A stretch of DNA of 64,000 nucleotides from Amycolatopsis iheyensis (GCF_024703995.1 NZ_JAMXQV010000002.1:558001-622000); one strand, 5' to 3'. Shown: positions 32,186-41,817, numbered from the stretch's first letter. The notes: generated by a model from the letters alone, not told the origin. Made by a program: numbers and translations.

Positions 32186-33922
32186 TCACTTGTACATGGT
32201 CTGGTTCATGGTTCCGGGGGCGTACACGTCGGGATCGACCCAGACGTTGATCAGCGACGGCTTGCCCGACTCGCGGGCCCGCAGCAGCGCCGGACCGATG
32301 TCGGCCGGGTCGCGGACCTCTTCGCCGTGGCCGCCGAGCATCCGCGCGAACTCGTCGTAGCGGACGTCGCCGAGGGTGTTGCCCACGCGTTCGCGCGGGA
32401 GCCCGTACTTCGCGGCCTGGCCGTAGCGGATCTGGTTCATCGACGAGTTGTTGCCGACGATCCCGACGAACGGCAGGTTGAACCGCACGAGCGTCTCGAA
32501 GTCCCAGCCGGTGAGGCTGAACGCGCCGTCGCCGAAGAGCGCGACGACCTCCTTGTCCGGGCGGGCGTGCTTCGCGGCCAGCACGAACGGGACGCCGACG
32601 CCGAGTGTCCCGAGTGGACCGGGGTCCATCCAGTGCCCGGGCGACTTGGGCTGCACGACCTGGCCGGAGAAGGTGACGATGTCGCCGCCGTCGCCGATGT
32701 AGATCGAGTCCTCGGTGAGGAACTCGTTGATCTCGTGGACCAGCCGGTACGGGTGGATCGGGCTCGCGTCGGAGTGCTGCAGCGGCAGCCGCTTCTGCTT
32801 CGCCTTCTCCTCCACGGCCTGCAGCTCTTCCAGCCAGGCCTTGCGGCCGACGGCGCCGTTGTCGGCGCGGCCGGACGCGGCCTCGGCCACCGCGGCCAGA
32901 ACCTGGCCCGCGTCGCCGACGATGCCGAGGTCGACGTCGCGGTTCTTGCCGACCGTGCGGTAGTCGAGGTCGATCTGCACGACGGTGGCGTCCTTCGACA
33001 GCCGCTTGCCGTAGCCCATCCGGAAGTCGAACGGGGTGCCGACGATGACGATGACGTCGGCGTTGTCGAAGGCGTAGCGGCGCGAGAGCTGGAAGTGGTG
33101 CGGGTCGCCCGGCGGCAGCGTGCCGCGGCCGGCGCCGTTCATGTACGCCGGGATGTTGAGCGTGCGCACCAGGTCGACGGCCGGTTCGGTGGCCCGGGTC
33201 GTCCAGACCTGGCTGCCGAGCAGGATGGCCGGCTTCTTGGCGTGTACCAGCAGGTCGGCGAGCTTCTCGATGTCGGCGGGGTCGCCCGCGTTCTTCGTCG
33301 ACGCGCGGTAGCGGCCGGCTTCGGGGATCCGCGCGTTCTCCAGCGGTACGCGCGCGTCGAGGACGTCGCGCGGAATCTCCAGGAACGACGGCCCGGGCGC
33401 GCCCGCGTAGGCCTCGCGGAACGCCATCGACACGAGGTCGGCGACGCGCGCGGTGTGCGGCACGGTGGCGGCGAACTTCGTGATCGGCGTCATCATGTCC
33501 ACGTGCGGGAGGTCCTGCAGGGACCCCATCTTGTGCTGGGTGAGCGCGCCTTGGCCGCCGATGAGCAGCATCGGGCTCTCCGCGCGCAGGGCGTTCGCGA
33601 CCCCGGTGACGGCGTCGGTGGTGCCGGGGCCCGCGGTGACGACCGCGCAGCCGGGCTTGCCGGTGATCCGCGCGTAGCCGTCGGCCGCGTGCGCCGCGAC
33701 CTGCTCGTGCCGGACGTCGATGACCTCGATGCCCTCGTCGACGCAGCCGTCGTAGATGTCGATGATGTGCCCGCCGCAGAGGGTGAAGATCGTGTCGACG
33801 CCTTCCGCCTTCAGCGCCTTCGCCACCAGGTGGCCACCCGATATCTCGGCCGGCGCGGGCTCGGCGCCGTTCGTCGCTCGGGCACTCTCCCCCGCGGTGG
33901 TGCCGGTCGTTGTCAGCGCCAT
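32186..33922 (-). CDS. ThDP-dependent oxalyl-CoA decarboxylase / 2-hydroxyacyl-CoA lyase family enzyme
   Basis: 578 residues with the three ThDP-enzyme domains. The activating Glu is in [18 protein letters not shown] near residue 69; the cofactor motif is [18 protein letters not shown]...[13 protein letters not shown] near 455-500. Next to frc the expected reaction is oxalyl-CoA to formyl-CoA plus CO2. Sequence-wise it is not a close match to classical Oxc: [28 protein letters not shown] and the C-terminal [12 protein letters not shown] tail recall actinobacterial acetolactate-synthase-like/hydroxyacyl-CoA lyase proteins. Starts at ATG after AGAGGAG; first gene of the operon, with a GntR-type site 118 bases upstream. 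Confidence 0.82.
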   Translation of the reverse strand: MALTTTGTTAGESARATNGAEPAPAEISGGHLVAKALKAEGVDTIFTLCGGHIIDIYDGCVDEGIEVIDVRHEQVAAHAADGYARITGKPGCAVVTAGPGTTDAVTGVANALRAESPMLLIGGQGALTQHKMGSLQDLPHVDMMTPITKFAATVPHTARVADLVSMAFREAYAGAPGPSFLEIPRDVLDARVPLENARIPEAGRYRASTKNAGDPADIEKLADLLVHAKKPAILLGSQVWTTRATEPAVDLVRTLNIPAYMNGAGRGTLPPGDPHHFQLSRRYAFDNADVIVIVGTPFDFRMGYGKRLSKDATVVQIDLDYRTVGKNRDVDLGIVGDAGQVLAAVAEAASGRADNGAVGRKAWLEELQAVEEKAKQKRLPLQHSDASPIHPYRLVHEINEFLTEDSIYIGDGGDIVTFSGQVVQPKSPGHWMDPGPLGTLGVGVPFVLAAKHARPDKEVVALFGDGAFSLTGWDFETLVRFNLPFVGIVGNNSSMNQIRYGQAAKYGLPRERVGNTLGDVRYDEFARMLGGHGEEVRDPADIGPALLRARESGKPSLINVWVDPDVYAPGTMNQTMYK

Positions 33923-34039
33923 TGCTCAACTCCTCTGGTCCGCCGCCGGATCTCTCTCGTCCGGCGCTCCGTGTTCCGGTCCGCTCGTCGCCGCTGCCGG
34001 CGTCCATCGAGGTCAGCGGCCTCTTCGCGGCAGACTGTA

Positions 34040-34058
34040 GATTGCATACCGTATGGGG
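34040..34058. promoter_or_regulatory. GntR-type operator copy 2 (divergent oxc-like operon / sucCD-like operon)
   Basis: GATTGCATACCGTATGGGG with inner ATAC-C-GTAT. Identical to copy 1 over the first ten bases. Lies between the divergent starts at 33922 and 34193 and so can serve both operons. Confidence 0.7.
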
Positions 34059-34192
34059 TAGGCATATAGTCACTCTTCAAGCAGCCCGTGTCCAGGGCTA
34101 TCCGCAGGGTTTTTGCCGGGCCTCGACCCCGCCCCCGCGGAGCACCACTCCACGCCCTTGCCCTGCCCCCGCCGCGGAAAGGACGCCCCCGC

Positions 34193-35338
34193 ATGGACCT
34201 CTTCGAACACGAAGCCCGCGATCTCTTCGAGAAGCACGGCGTACCCGTCCCCCGCGGCCGGGTCGCCGCCGATCCGGCCGCGGCCCGTTCCCTCGCGGCC
34301 GAGCTGGGCGGCCCGGTGGTGATCAAGGCCCAGGTGAAGACCGGCGGCCGCGGCAAGGCGGGCGGTGTCCGGGTCGTGCACACGGCCGACGACGCCGAAC
34401 AAGCCGCCGACGACATCCTCGGCATGGACATCAAGGGGCACACCGTGCACCGCGTCCTCGTGACCGAGGCCAGCGAGATCGCCGACGAGTACTACCTCTC
34501 CTTCCTGCTCGACCGCGCCGGTCGCACGTTCCTCGCGATGGCCTCGACCGAAGGCGGGATGGAGATCGAGGAGGTCGCGGCGACCCGGCCGGACGCGCTC
34601 GTGCGTGTGCCGGTGGATCCACTGGCCGGCGTCGATTCGGCCGCGGTGGCCGCCGCGTTCCCCGCCGACGTCCGGGGTGAGGTCGCCGGAGTGGTCGAAA
34701 AGCTGTGGGACGTGTTCGTCACCGAGGACTGCACGCTCGTCGAGGTGAACCCGCTGGCCAGCACGTCGACCGGGATCGTCGCGCTCGACGGCAAGATCAC
34801 CCTGGACGACAACGCTGCCTTCCGCCGATCCGCTTCGTTCGACGAGGCTTCCGACGGCTCTCCCCTGGAACGGGAAGCGCGTTCGCTTGGCCTCAACTAC
34901 GTCAAGCTCGACGGCGACATCGGCGTGATCGGCAACGGCGCCGGCCTGGTCATGTCCACTTTGGACGTCGTGGCGGCCGCCGCGGCCGAAGCGGGCGCCC
35001 GCGGGCCGGCCAACTTCCTCGACATCGGCGGCGGCGCGTCGGCCCAGGTGATGGTCGACGGGCTGACCGTGATCCTCGGTGACGCGCAGGTGCGCAGCGT
35101 GTTCGTCAACGTCTTCGGCGGCATCACCGCGTGCGACCCCGTCGCGACCGGGATCGTGCGCTCGCTGGAGATCCTCGGCGCCCGCGCCACCAAGCCCCTG
35201 GTCGTCCGGCTCGACGGGAACAACGTCGCCGAAGGACGGCGGATCCTCGCCGAAGCCGCCCACCCCCTGGTCACCGTGGTGGCCACCATGGACGACGCCG
35301 CCCGCGAGGCGGCGAAGCTCGCGATCGCGGAGGTCTGA
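34193..35338 (+). CDS. succinyl-CoA ligase beta-subunit-like protein (SucC family)
   Basis: 381 residues, the usual SucC length. ATP-grasp start [35 protein letters not shown], then [23 protein letters not shown] and the C-terminal ligase half with [14 protein letters not shown] and [11 protein letters not shown]. With the alpha subunit encoded 3 bases later it forms an NDP-forming carboxylate-CoA ligase. ATG at 34193 follows GGAAAGGA. Being divergent from the oxalate operon with a shared operator, it is likely a dedicated isoenzyme rather than the TCA enzyme: it could make succinyl-CoA as CoA donor for oxalate, or act on another acid such as malate. Confidence 0.85.
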   Translation: MDLFEHEARDLFEKHGVPVPRGRVAADPAAARSLAAELGGPVVIKAQVKTGGRGKAGGVRVVHTADDAEQAADDILGMDIKGHTVHRVLVTEASEIADEYYLSFLLDRAGRTFLAMASTEGGMEIEEVAATRPDALVRVPVDPLAGVDSAAVAAAFPADVRGEVAGVVEKLWDVFVTEDCTLVEVNPLASTSTGIVALDGKITLDDNAAFRRSASFDEASDGSPLEREARSLGLNYVKLDGDIGVIGNGAGLVMSTLDVVAAAAAEAGARGPANFLDIGGGASAQVMVDGLTVILGDAQVRSVFVNVFGGITACDPVATGIVRSLEILGARATKPLVVRLDGNNVAEGRRILAEAAHPLVTVVATMDDAAREAAKLAIAEV

Positions 35339-35341
35339 ACC

Positions 35342-36223
35342 GTGGCCATCTTCCTGGACGAGAACAGCCGGATCGTCGTCTCCGGCATCACCGGCTCCGA
35401 AGGCGCCAAGCACACGCGGCGGATGCTGGCGGCCGGCACGAACGTCGTCGGCGGGGTCAACCCGCGCAAAGCCGGGCAGCAGGTGGAGATCTCCGGTCGC
35501 GCGCTGCCCGTGTTCAGCAGCGTCGCGGAGTCGATGGCGTCGACCGGCGCCGACGTCTGCGTGCTGTTCGTGCCACCGCCGTTCGTGGCCGACGCCGTCG
35601 TCGAGGCCGTCGACGCCGGGATCGGCCTCGCGGTGGTGATCACCGAGGGCGTCCCGGTCCACGACACCGCCCGGCTGTGGTCGCACGCCGTCGCCGCGGG
35701 CGGGCGGACGCGCGTCATCGGGCCGAACTGCCCGGGCATCGTCTCCCCCGGCAGGTCCAACGCCGGGATCATCCCGGCCGACATCACCGGCCAGGGCCGG
35801 ATCGGGTTGGTGTCCAAGTCCGGCACGCTGACCTACCAGCTCATGCACGAGCTGCGGGACATCGGGTTCTCGACGTGCGTCGGCATCGGCGGCGATCCGA
35901 TCATCGGCACGACGCACATCGACGCCGTCGAAGCGTTCGAAAAGGACCCGGAGACCGACCTGATCGTGCTGATCGGCGAGATCGGCGGCGACGCCGAGGA
36001 GCGCGCGGCGGAGTTCGTCCGGGCGAACGTGTCGAAGCCGGTCGTCGGGTACGTCGCCGGGTTCACCGCGCCCGAAGGGAAGACGATGGGCCACGCGGGC
36101 GCGATCGTCTCCGGCTCGGCGGGCACGGCGTCGGCGAAGAAGGAAGCCTTGGAAGCGGCCGGGATCCGCGTCGGGCGGACGCCGAGCGAGACGGCGGCGC
36201 TGGTGCGCGAGGTGCTGGGATGA
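35342..36223 (+). CDS. succinyl-CoA ligase alpha-subunit-like protein (SucD family)
   Basis: 293 residues. CoA-binding N-terminal domain ([30 protein letters not shown]), [26 protein letters not shown] and the phospho-His in [13 protein letters not shown] near residue 243. GTG start three bases after the beta-subunit stop; stop overlaps the carbonic anhydrase start in ATGA. Subunit pairing with the preceding gene is clear. [13 protein letters not shown] replaces the more common TGxQGxFH pattern of TCA SucD, which may point to a different acyl substrate. Confidence 0.87.
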   Translation: MAIFLDENSRIVVSGITGSEGAKHTRRMLAAGTNVVGGVNPRKAGQQVEISGRALPVFSSVAESMASTGADVCVLFVPPPFVADAVVEAVDAGIGLAVVITEGVPVHDTARLWSHAVAAGGRTRVIGPNCPGIVSPGRSNAGIIPADITGQGRIGLVSKSGTLTYQLMHELRDIGFSTCVGIGGDPIIGTTHIDAVEAFEKDPETDLIVLIGEIGGDAEERAAEFVRANVSKPVVGYVAGFTAPEGKTMGHAGAIVSGSAGTASAKKEALEAAGIRVGRTPSETAALVREVLG

Positions 36224-36648
36224 CGTCGGCGGTGCCGCGGCTGAAGCTGGCGGTGCTCGCGTGCATGGACGCGCGGTTCAGCGTCCACGCTCTGCTGGGC
36301 CTCGCCGACGGCGACGCCCACGTGATCAGGAACGCCGGCGGCGCGGCCACCGACGACGCCATCCGGTCCCTGTCGGTGAGCCAGCACCTGCTCGGCACGC
36401 GCGAGATCGTGCTGATCCACCACCAGGACTGCGGCATGCGCAAGTTCACCGACACGGAGTTCGCGCGGCGGCTGGAGTCGTCGACGGGGATCCGGCCGGG
36501 CTGGGCGGCGGAGACGTTCACGGACCCGGCCCAGGACGTCCGCCAGTGCATCGCGCGGCTGCGGGCGTCGCCGTTCCTGGCGCACACCGAGGCGGTGCGC
36601 GGCTACGTCCTCGACGAGCCGACCGGCGAGCTGACCGAGGTGGACTGA
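36220..36648 (+). CDS. beta-class carbonic anhydrase (short form)
   Basis: 142 residues, short for the class. Zinc and active-site motifs are present: ACMDARF (Cys-Asp-Arg), VIRNAGGA, and HHQDCGM (His and second Cys). Interconverts CO2 and bicarbonate. Start overlaps the sucD-like stop and its TGA overlaps the LysR start, so it belongs to the same transcript. Oxalyl-CoA decarboxylation and formate oxidation each release CO2, so local hydration of CO2 is a sensible function for the island. Confidence 0.85.
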   Translation: MTSAVPRLKLAVLACMDARFSVHALLGLADGDAHVIRNAGGAATDDAIRSLSVSQHLLGTREIVLIHHQDCGMRKFTDTEFARRLESSTGIRPGWAAETFTDPAQDVRQCIARLRASPFLAHTEAVRGYVLDEPTGELTEVD

Positions 36649-37469
36649 TGGAGCTGCGTCAGCTCGCGGTGGTGGTGGCGGTCGCGGAGGAGGGCGGCTT
36701 CACGGCCGCGGCGACGCGGCTGCGGACCGTCCAATCGACAGTGTCCACTGTGGTCCGGGCGCTGGAGCGCGACCTGGGCACCCCGTTGTTCCACCGGACA
36801 ACGCACCGAGTGGTGCTGACGCCCGCCGGCGAGGCTTTCGTCCCCGCCGCGCGGGCGGCACTGGAGGCGGCGGAGCGGGCCCGGGCCGCGGTGTCACCGG
36901 TGGCCGGGCAGGTGCGGCTCGGGGTGTGCCCGGGACTGCTGGTGGACCTGCACCGGGTATTGGCATCGGTGCGGCACGCGCACCCGGGGCTGGCTGTGGA
37001 AGTGCGGCAGGTGCCGGACACTTGCCGCGGGCCGGCGGAGTCCGGTGTGGACGTGCTGCTGACGGTGGCGGGTTCCGACGCCCCGGTCTCCTCCGCCACC
37101 GAAACCACCACGACCCCGCTGGCCGGCGAAGAACTCGTCCTCGCCACCGCCCCCGGCGGCTCCCGTTCCGCCCCGGCCGACCTGTCCGAACTGTCCCTCG
37201 TGGACTTCCCACCGGGCTGGGCGATCCGCGACGCCGTCGACCGGGCCTTCCCCGGCCGGCGGGTCGCCCTCGAAGTCGATGACCTGGCCGTCGCCGCCGG
37301 GTTGGTGCGGGCCGGGCTCGCCGCCTGCGTGCTCCCCGCGTCGGCGGCCGCGCGGTTCCCCGATCTCACCGTCCGCCGGTTCGCGCAGCCGCCGCCGTGG
37401 CAGCTCGCCGCCGTGCACACGTGTGCCGTCTCCCCCGCCGTCGCCGCGTTGCTCGGTCAGCTCGGCTGA
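36648..37469 (+). CDS. LysR family transcriptional regulator
   Basis: 273 residues. N-terminal helix-turn-helix [59 protein letters not shown]-terminal periplasmic-binding-like effector domain, somewhat short. Start overlaps the carbonic anhydrase stop by one base. It ends 13 bases inside the convergent fdhD gene. LysR genes are often divergent from targets; this one is at the 3-prime end of a sucCD-like unit, so its targets cannot be read from position. It may be a second regulator of the island. Confidence 0.88.
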   Translation: MELRQLAVVVAVAEEGGFTAAATRLRTVQSTVSTVVRALERDLGTPLFHRTTHRVVLTPAGEAFVPAARAALEAAERARAAVSPVAGQVRLGVCPGLLVDLHRVLASVRHAHPGLAVEVRQVPDTCRGPAESGVDVLLTVAGSDAPVSSATETTTTPLAGEELVLATAPGGSRSAPADLSELSLVDFPPGWAIRDAVDRAFPGRRVALEVDDLAVAAGLVRAGLAACVLPASAAARFPDLTVRRFAQPPPWQLAAVHTCAVSPAVAALLGQLG

Positions 37470-38290
37470 AACCCGAGGCGGTCCGGTCGCGTGTAGACGT
37501 TCATCGAGCTGCCGCGCAGGAACCCCACCAGCGTCAGCCCGAGCTCGGCGGCGAGGTCCACCGCCAGCGACGACGGCGCCGAAACCGCCGCCAACAACGG
37601 GATCCCGGCCATCACCGCCTTCTGCACCAGCTCGAACGAGGCCCGCCCGCTGACCATCAACGCCGTCCCGGACAGGGGCAGCTTTCCGTCTCGGGTCGCC
37701 CAGCCGACCACCTTGTCCACCGCGTTGTGCCGCCCGACGTCCTCGCGCAGGCACAGCAGTTTCCCGTCGGCGTCGAACAGCCCCGCCGCGTGCAGCCCAC
37801 CCGTGCGGTCGAACACCCGTTGCGCCGCCCGGAGTTCGTCCGGCAGCCGCGACAGGGTCGCCGGATCCGTGCCGAACGGGTCGTCCGCGACCGGCCAGGT
37901 CACCGTCGTGCGCACCGCGTCCAGGCTCGCCTTGCCGCACAACCCGCACGACGACGTCGTGTAGAAGTTCCGCTCGACCGACGCGTCCGGCGGCGCGACC
38001 CCTGGCGCCGGCACGACGTCGAGGATGTTGTAGGTGTTGCCGCCATCGGCCGTGGCACCCGCGCAGTAGCGGATCGAATGGATGTCCCCGGCCGAACGCA
38101 CCACGCCCTCGCCGACCAGGAAGCCGGCGGCGAGGTCGAAGTCGTCGCCCGGGGTGCGCATGGTGATCGAGAGCGCTTTCCCGGCGACCCGGATCTCGAG
38201 CGGTTCCTCGACGGTCAGCGTGTCCGGACGCGTGGTGTGCGCGCCGTCGTGGACGCGCAGCACCCGCCGCCGGCTGGTCATCCGCCCCAT
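37457..38290 (-). CDS. fdhD: formate dehydrogenase accessory sulfurtransferase FdhD
   Basis: 277 residues. Delivers sulfur to the bis-MGD cofactor of formate dehydrogenase. Catalytic Cys pair in [14 protein letters not shown] near residue 123, [18 protein letters not shown] near the N-terminus, [15 protein letters not shown] and [13 protein letters not shown], all standard FdhD features. Starts one base after the OFA transporter stop and so shares its promoter and operator at 39633, placing FDH maturation under the same control as the enzyme itself 12 kb away. Confidence 0.95.
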   Translation of the reverse strand: MGRMTSRRRVLRVHDGAHTTRPDTLTVEEPLEIRVAGKALSITMRTPGDDFDLAAGFLVGEGVVRSAGDIHSIRYCAGATADGGNTYNILDVVPAPGVAPPDASVERNFYTTSSCGLCGKASLDAVRTTVTWPVADDPFGTDPATLSRLPDELRAAQRVFDRTGGLHAAGLFDADGKLLCLREDVGRHNAVDKVVGWATRDGKLPLSGTALMVSGRASFELVQKAVMAGIPLLAAVSAPSSLAVDLAAELGLTLVGFLRGSSMNVYTRPDRLGFQPS

Positions 38291-38291
38291 C

Positions 38292-39602
38292 TCAGGCCAC
38301 CGGCAGCAGCGACTTGGGCCGGCCCGGCTGGGTCAGCCGCCCGGACAGCACCGCGCCGGCCAGGCTCAGCACCCCGGCCGCGGTGAACGCGCCGACGAAC
38401 CCGTGCGAGGTCACGACGAGCGCGGCGAGCCCGATCCCCACCACCGCGCCGACGGCCTTGGCGCTGTAGAGGATCCCGAAGTTCTGCGCCACCGACTCCT
38501 CACCGAAGTACTCGCGCACGAGCCCGACGAGCAAGGTGTAGCAGCAGCCGTTCCCGAGCCCGGCCAGCGCGACGCCGAGCAGCAGCCCGACGGCGTGCCG
38601 GTGTTCACCCGAGTAGAACAGGACGAACTGCGCGACGCCGCCCGCGACGAGCGCGAACCGCAGGATGCGGTGCCGCCCCAGCCGGTCGGCCAGCCGCCCG
38701 ATGAGCACCCGGCCGCCGCCCGTCGACGCGGCGAGCAGCGCCAGCGCGGCCGCGGCGAGCCAGGGCCCGCTGCGCTCGGCGACGAACGTCGCGAGGTAGG
38801 CGAGGTCGAACAGCAACACGGCGGCGGCGAGCACGACGACGAGGTACAGCGCCAAGGTCGTCCCGCAGCGGAACAGCTCCGCCGGACGGTAGTGCCGGAC
38901 CGCGGGACGCCGGTTGTGCGCCTTGTCCAGTGCCCAGGTGCGCGGCTCGGGCGTCGCCGGCCACCAGTGCCGCGGCGGGTAGCGCAGCAGCGCGCCGCAC
39001 CCGGCGATCACGACGAGCACGACACCGCCGGTGACGTCGAGCAGCACCGGGCGCGCGGCGGGCAGAGCGGCGGCGAGCACGACGAAGGGGACGCTGCCGA
39101 AGGCGAAAGCGCCACTCACGATGCCGGCGCGCGAACCGACGCGGTCGGGGAACCACGCGAGCACCGCGCCCACGCAGGTGGCGTAGACCAGTCCGGTGCC
39201 GAGCCCGCCGAGCACGGAGTAGCCGAGGAAGACGGTGGTGAGGCTGCCGGCATGGCCGAGCGTGATCAGCCCGGCCGCGCACAGCACCGCCCCGGCACCC
39301 ATCGCGGCGGGTGCCGGGAGCAGACCCCGGTCACGCAGCCAGGCGGCCGGGAACGCGACGCCGGCCTGGCAGATCGCCCACACGGCGAGCGACAGGACGA
39401 TCCCGCCGAACGTCCACCCGTGCGCCCGGCTCAGCGCGGGCACGATCGCCCCGAAGCCGTACTGCTGCACCCCGGCGGCGAGCATCCCCGCCGCGGCGAG
39501 CCAGGTGATCCAGGTCCGCGGCCGCCCGAGCAGCTCCCGATCGGACTCGCCGACGCGGTAGTGGCGCCCGTAGACGTCCCGGAGTTCGCGGACATCGGAC
39601 AT
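38292..39602 (-). CDS. second OFA-family MFS transporter
   Basis: 436 residues, 12 membrane segments. Same plan as the transporter at 27.4 kb, including the hydrophilic start ([20 protein letters not shown] versus VYRIGESPQDIMGRSR), [24 protein letters not shown] and the C-terminal [22 protein letters not shown] at 39602 follows GAGGCGG. First gene of a two-gene operon with fdhD, with an operator copy 30 bases upstream. Likely moves formate and/or oxalate; the pairing with fdhD points to formate. The two paralogues differ enough to have distinct substrates or affinities. Confidence 0.85.
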   Translation of the reverse strand: MSDVRELRDVYGRHYRVGESDRELLGRPRTWITWLAAAGMLAAGVQQYGFGAIVPALSRAHGWTFGGIVLSLAVWAICQAGVAFPAAWLRDRGLLPAPAAMGAGAVLCAAGLITLGHAGSLTTVFLGYSVLGGLGTGLVYATCVGAVLAWFPDRVGSRAGIVSGAFAFGSVPFVVLAAALPAARPVLLDVTGGVVLVVIAGCGALLRYPPRHWWPATPEPRTWALDKAHNRRPAVRHYRPAELFRCGTTLALYLVVVLAAAVLLFDLAYLATFVAERSGPWLAAAALALLAASTGGGRVLIGRLADRLGRHRILRFALVAGGVAQFVLFYSGEHRHAVGLLLGVALAGLGNGCCYTLLVGLVREYFGEESVAQNFGILYSAKAVGAVVGIGLAALVVTSHGFVGAFTAAGVLSLAGAVLSGRLTQPGRPKSLLPVA

Positions 39603-39632
39603 CGTGACCGCCTCCTCAGAAGCCAGACTGAA

Positions 39633-39651
39633 GATTGTATGCAGTATGGAG
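39633..39651. promoter_or_regulatory. GntR-type operator copy 3 (before OFA2-fdhD operon)
   Basis: GATTGTATGCAGTATGGAG; matches GATTGYATRCMGTATSS. Differs from copy 2 by two transitions that swap C/T and A/G symmetrically, keeping part of the dyad. Located 30 bases upstream of the transporter start. Confidence 0.65.
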
Positions 39652-40138
39652 TAGTCTGAGTGTGCGCTTGTCCCGGGCGATTGTCTACAGGGCGGCGCGA
39701 ACGAATACGGCGGAAAGCGCTTCGCCGGCGGGTGCGCTCGGACAGCGTGAAGTTCGGGCCGCGCGCGGGCCGAGGGAGGGGAAATCGAGGCGGCCCGGTG
39801 GCCATCGAGGGAGGAGGCGGCCACCGGGCCGGTGCTCCGGCGCGGTACCGGCCGCGCGGAGCACTGACAGTCTGGCCATCGGAGCCACCCTCCGACAAGC
39901 TTTTGCCGCCGCGTCGCCGCAGGTTTTCGCGACGGAGATCAGCAGCGGGCCCCGTGGAGGCACAACCTCGGGTGACCACAATGGGCACGCCGCCGGAGAC
40001 TGGGGCCGCTCTCGCCGCGCAACGGGGACGGCGGAAGCCCGCTTCGAAGCAGGACGAACTGCGGCGGGAGCCGGCCGTTCACGGCAGAGCGCCGATTCGT
40101 GAACGATTAACCGGACTTCATCGCACATCCGCGGTTTC
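39652..40138. other. non-coding stretch between OFA2 promoter and lsr2 terminator
   Basis: About 490 bases with open frames on both strands but none with a family match, a convincing ribosome-binding site or a typical protein composition (they are Arg/Ala/Pro-rich GC shadows). I see no RNA gene or mobile-element end here. Confidence 0.5.
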
Positions 40139-40165
40139 GCGCGCCGGGCGCTGCGCCCGGCGCGC
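40139..40165. terminator. GC-rich hairpin downstream of lsr2
   Basis: Perfect 12-base arms GCGCGCCGGGCG and CGCCCGGCGCGC around CTG, about 70 bases past the lsr2 stop. No T-run; termination is inferred from stem strength and position. Confidence 0.55.
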
Positions 40166-40232
40166 GGCGTAACCACGCTTCCCTGCCCGCCGTCAGCGCG
40201 GCGGGCCTTCTCGACCGGTGACCGGTTCCGCG

Positions 40233-40643
40233 TCAGGACTTCTTGCGAGTCGCGCGCTTGCGGGCCGGCTTGGCTTCGGCCGGTTCCGCGGCCGAAGCCT
40301 GGTCGGCCTCGAAGCCCGCGATGATCTCGCTCGACAGGCGGCCGCGCTCGGCCACCTCGTAGCCGTTCGCCTGCGCCCACTCGCGGATCTGGCGGTTGCG
40401 CTCGCGGTCGGTGCCCGAACTGGAGCCACCTGACAGCGACTGTCCCGTCGCGAGCCGGACCTTGCGGCCACCGATTCGCCGCGCGGAGGCGACGTAGCGG
40501 GCGAGCTCGTCTCGGAGCGCCGAAGCGTTGTCCTCGGACAGGTCGATCTCGTACGTCACCCCGTCGAGACTGAAGGGGACGGTCTGCGAAGCCTCACTCC
40601 CGTCGAGATCGTCCACCATCTCGACGTGCACCCGTTGCGCCAT
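40233..40643 (-). CDS. lsr2: Lsr2-type nucleoid-associated protein (xenogeneic silencer)
   Basis: 136 residues. N-terminal oligomerisation domain MAQRVHVEMVDDLDGS...VTYEIDLSEDNASALRDEL and C-terminal DNA-binding domain RERNRQIREWAQANGYEVAE with the minor-groove RGR loop (ERGRLSSEI). Lsr2 bridges DNA and silences AT-rich, often acquired genes. Longer than the common 110-residue form by a Lys/Arg/Ala tail (PARKRATRKKS) that could add non-specific DNA binding. Many actinomycetes encode several copies, so this may be a paralogue. Stand-alone gene with its own hairpin downstream. Confidence 0.93.
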   Translation of the reverse strand: MAQRVHVEMVDDLDGSEASQTVPFSLDGVTYEIDLSEDNASALRDELARYVASARRIGGRKVRLATGQSLSGGSSSGTDRERNRQIREWAQANGYEVAERGRLSSEIIAGFEADQASAAEPAEAKPARKRATRKKS

Positions 40644-40861
40644 GGTTCGTCGTTCCTCATCTTCTCCAGAACACGGTCGGACAGACCCTAACCTGTCGAA
40701 TCACGTCCGGCACGCGCGACACCCGTGAAGCGTCCACAATGGCCACCCGGGCGACGGGGTCGCCCGGGTCCAGAGTGACCGCAACCGAGCCGAAATGCGC
40801 GCTGTCTTGTCCGATATTTGTTTTTGTGATATGCTCGAAATCAAATCGGTACCGTGGCGGC

Positions 40862-41806
40862 ATGGGAACCACTGGTTCAAGCACTAGGCCAAGCACAGAG
40901 CCCGACACTGGGCCGACCACCGATTTCTCCGATGCCGCTCCCCGCGCTTCCCGGCCCGCCTCCGGCACCGCGTTCACCGCGGCGGCCGCGCGAGCTGCAC
41001 ATTTGCTCGTCGACACCGAGCCGGTCATCTTCTCCGACCCCCTCGCGGCCACCCTCCTCGGCGACCGCGCGGAGGAACTCCTGGCCTACCACCGGCTCCA
41101 CGGCACGCATCCGGTCCTGGCCGGCGCCCGCGCCCAAGCGGTGTGCCGCGCCCGGTTCACCGAAGACCGCCTTCACCGAGCCAATTCCGGTATAGACCAG
41201 TATGTGATTCTCGGGGCCGGGCTGGATTCGTTCGCCTATCGGAGCACGTCGACGCGATTCCGGGTGTTCGAGGTGGACCAGCCGGCCACCCAGGCGGTCA
41301 AACGGGAACTGCTCGACACCGCCGGCATCACGACACCGGCTTCCGTCACCTTCGTCCCGGTCGACTTCGAAGCCGACCGGCTCCGCGAACAGCTCGTCCA
41401 GAGTGGACTCGACCCGTTCCGGCCCGTGTTCGTCGCCTGGCTCGGCGTCACCGTGTACCTGACCCGCAAGGCGATTCTCGCCACATTGACGGATCTCGGC
41501 GGTTTCGCCCCCGGATCGGAAATCGTGACCGATCACCTGCTTCCGGCGGAACTGCGCGACGCGGCGGGAAACAGCTACGCCGAAGCCGTCGCCGCGATGG
41601 CCGCCGAACAGGGTGAGCCGTGGCACACCTTCCTCTCCCCCACGGCCATGGCCACCCTCCTGACCGACGCCGGTTTCGAAGTCGTCGAACAAGCAGGACA
41701 ACGGGACAGCGTCGCGCCCGAGCTGTGGCGCCGCGCCGACGCGTTGCGGCCGAGCGCCCTTTCCGCGCTCGTCCACGCCCGGATTCCCGCGCGGCCCGGA
41801 ATGTAG
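40862..41806 (+). CDS. class I SAM-dependent methyltransferase (TIGR00027/LCMT-like family)
   Basis: 314 residues. The signature VILGAGLDSFAYRST near residue 115 is the SAM-binding loop of the actinobacterial leucine carboxyl methyltransferase-like family; FEVDQPATQAVKRELL and VAWLGVTVYLTRKAI follow as expected. The first 35 residues are Thr/Ser/Pro-rich and poorly conserved. ATG at 40862 is taken; the ribosome-binding site is weak. Upstream lies an unusually AT-rich segment (40803-40850) that could hold its promoter and might attract Lsr2. Physiological substrate is unknown for most of the family. Convergent with dinB, 11 bases apart. Confidence 0.88.
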   Translation: MGTTGSSTRPSTEPDTGPTTDFSDAAPRASRPASGTAFTAAAARAAHLLVDTEPVIFSDPLAATLLGDRAEELLAYHRLHGTHPVLAGARAQAVCRARFTEDRLHRANSGIDQYVILGAGLDSFAYRSTSTRFRVFEVDQPATQAVKRELLDTAGITTPASVTFVPVDFEADRLREQLVQSGLDPFRPVFVAWLGVTVYLTRKAILATLTDLGGFAPGSEIVTDHLLPAELRDAAGNSYAEAVAAMAAEQGEPWHTFLSPTAMATLLTDAGFEVVEQAGQRDSVAPELWRRADALRPSALSALVHARIPARPGM

Positions 41807-41817
41807 GGCGTCCGGTT

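Noticed and set aside
34193..36223. Housekeeping TCA-cycle succinyl-CoA ligase
   Set aside because: Not excluded, but the divergent arrangement with frc, the shared operator and the carbonic anhydrase fusion into one transcript argue for a dedicated isoenzyme.
39652..40230. Open frames of 150-230 codons on both strands beside lsr2
   Set aside because: No ribosome-binding site, no recognisable domain, shadow-like amino-acid composition, and an internal strong hairpin.
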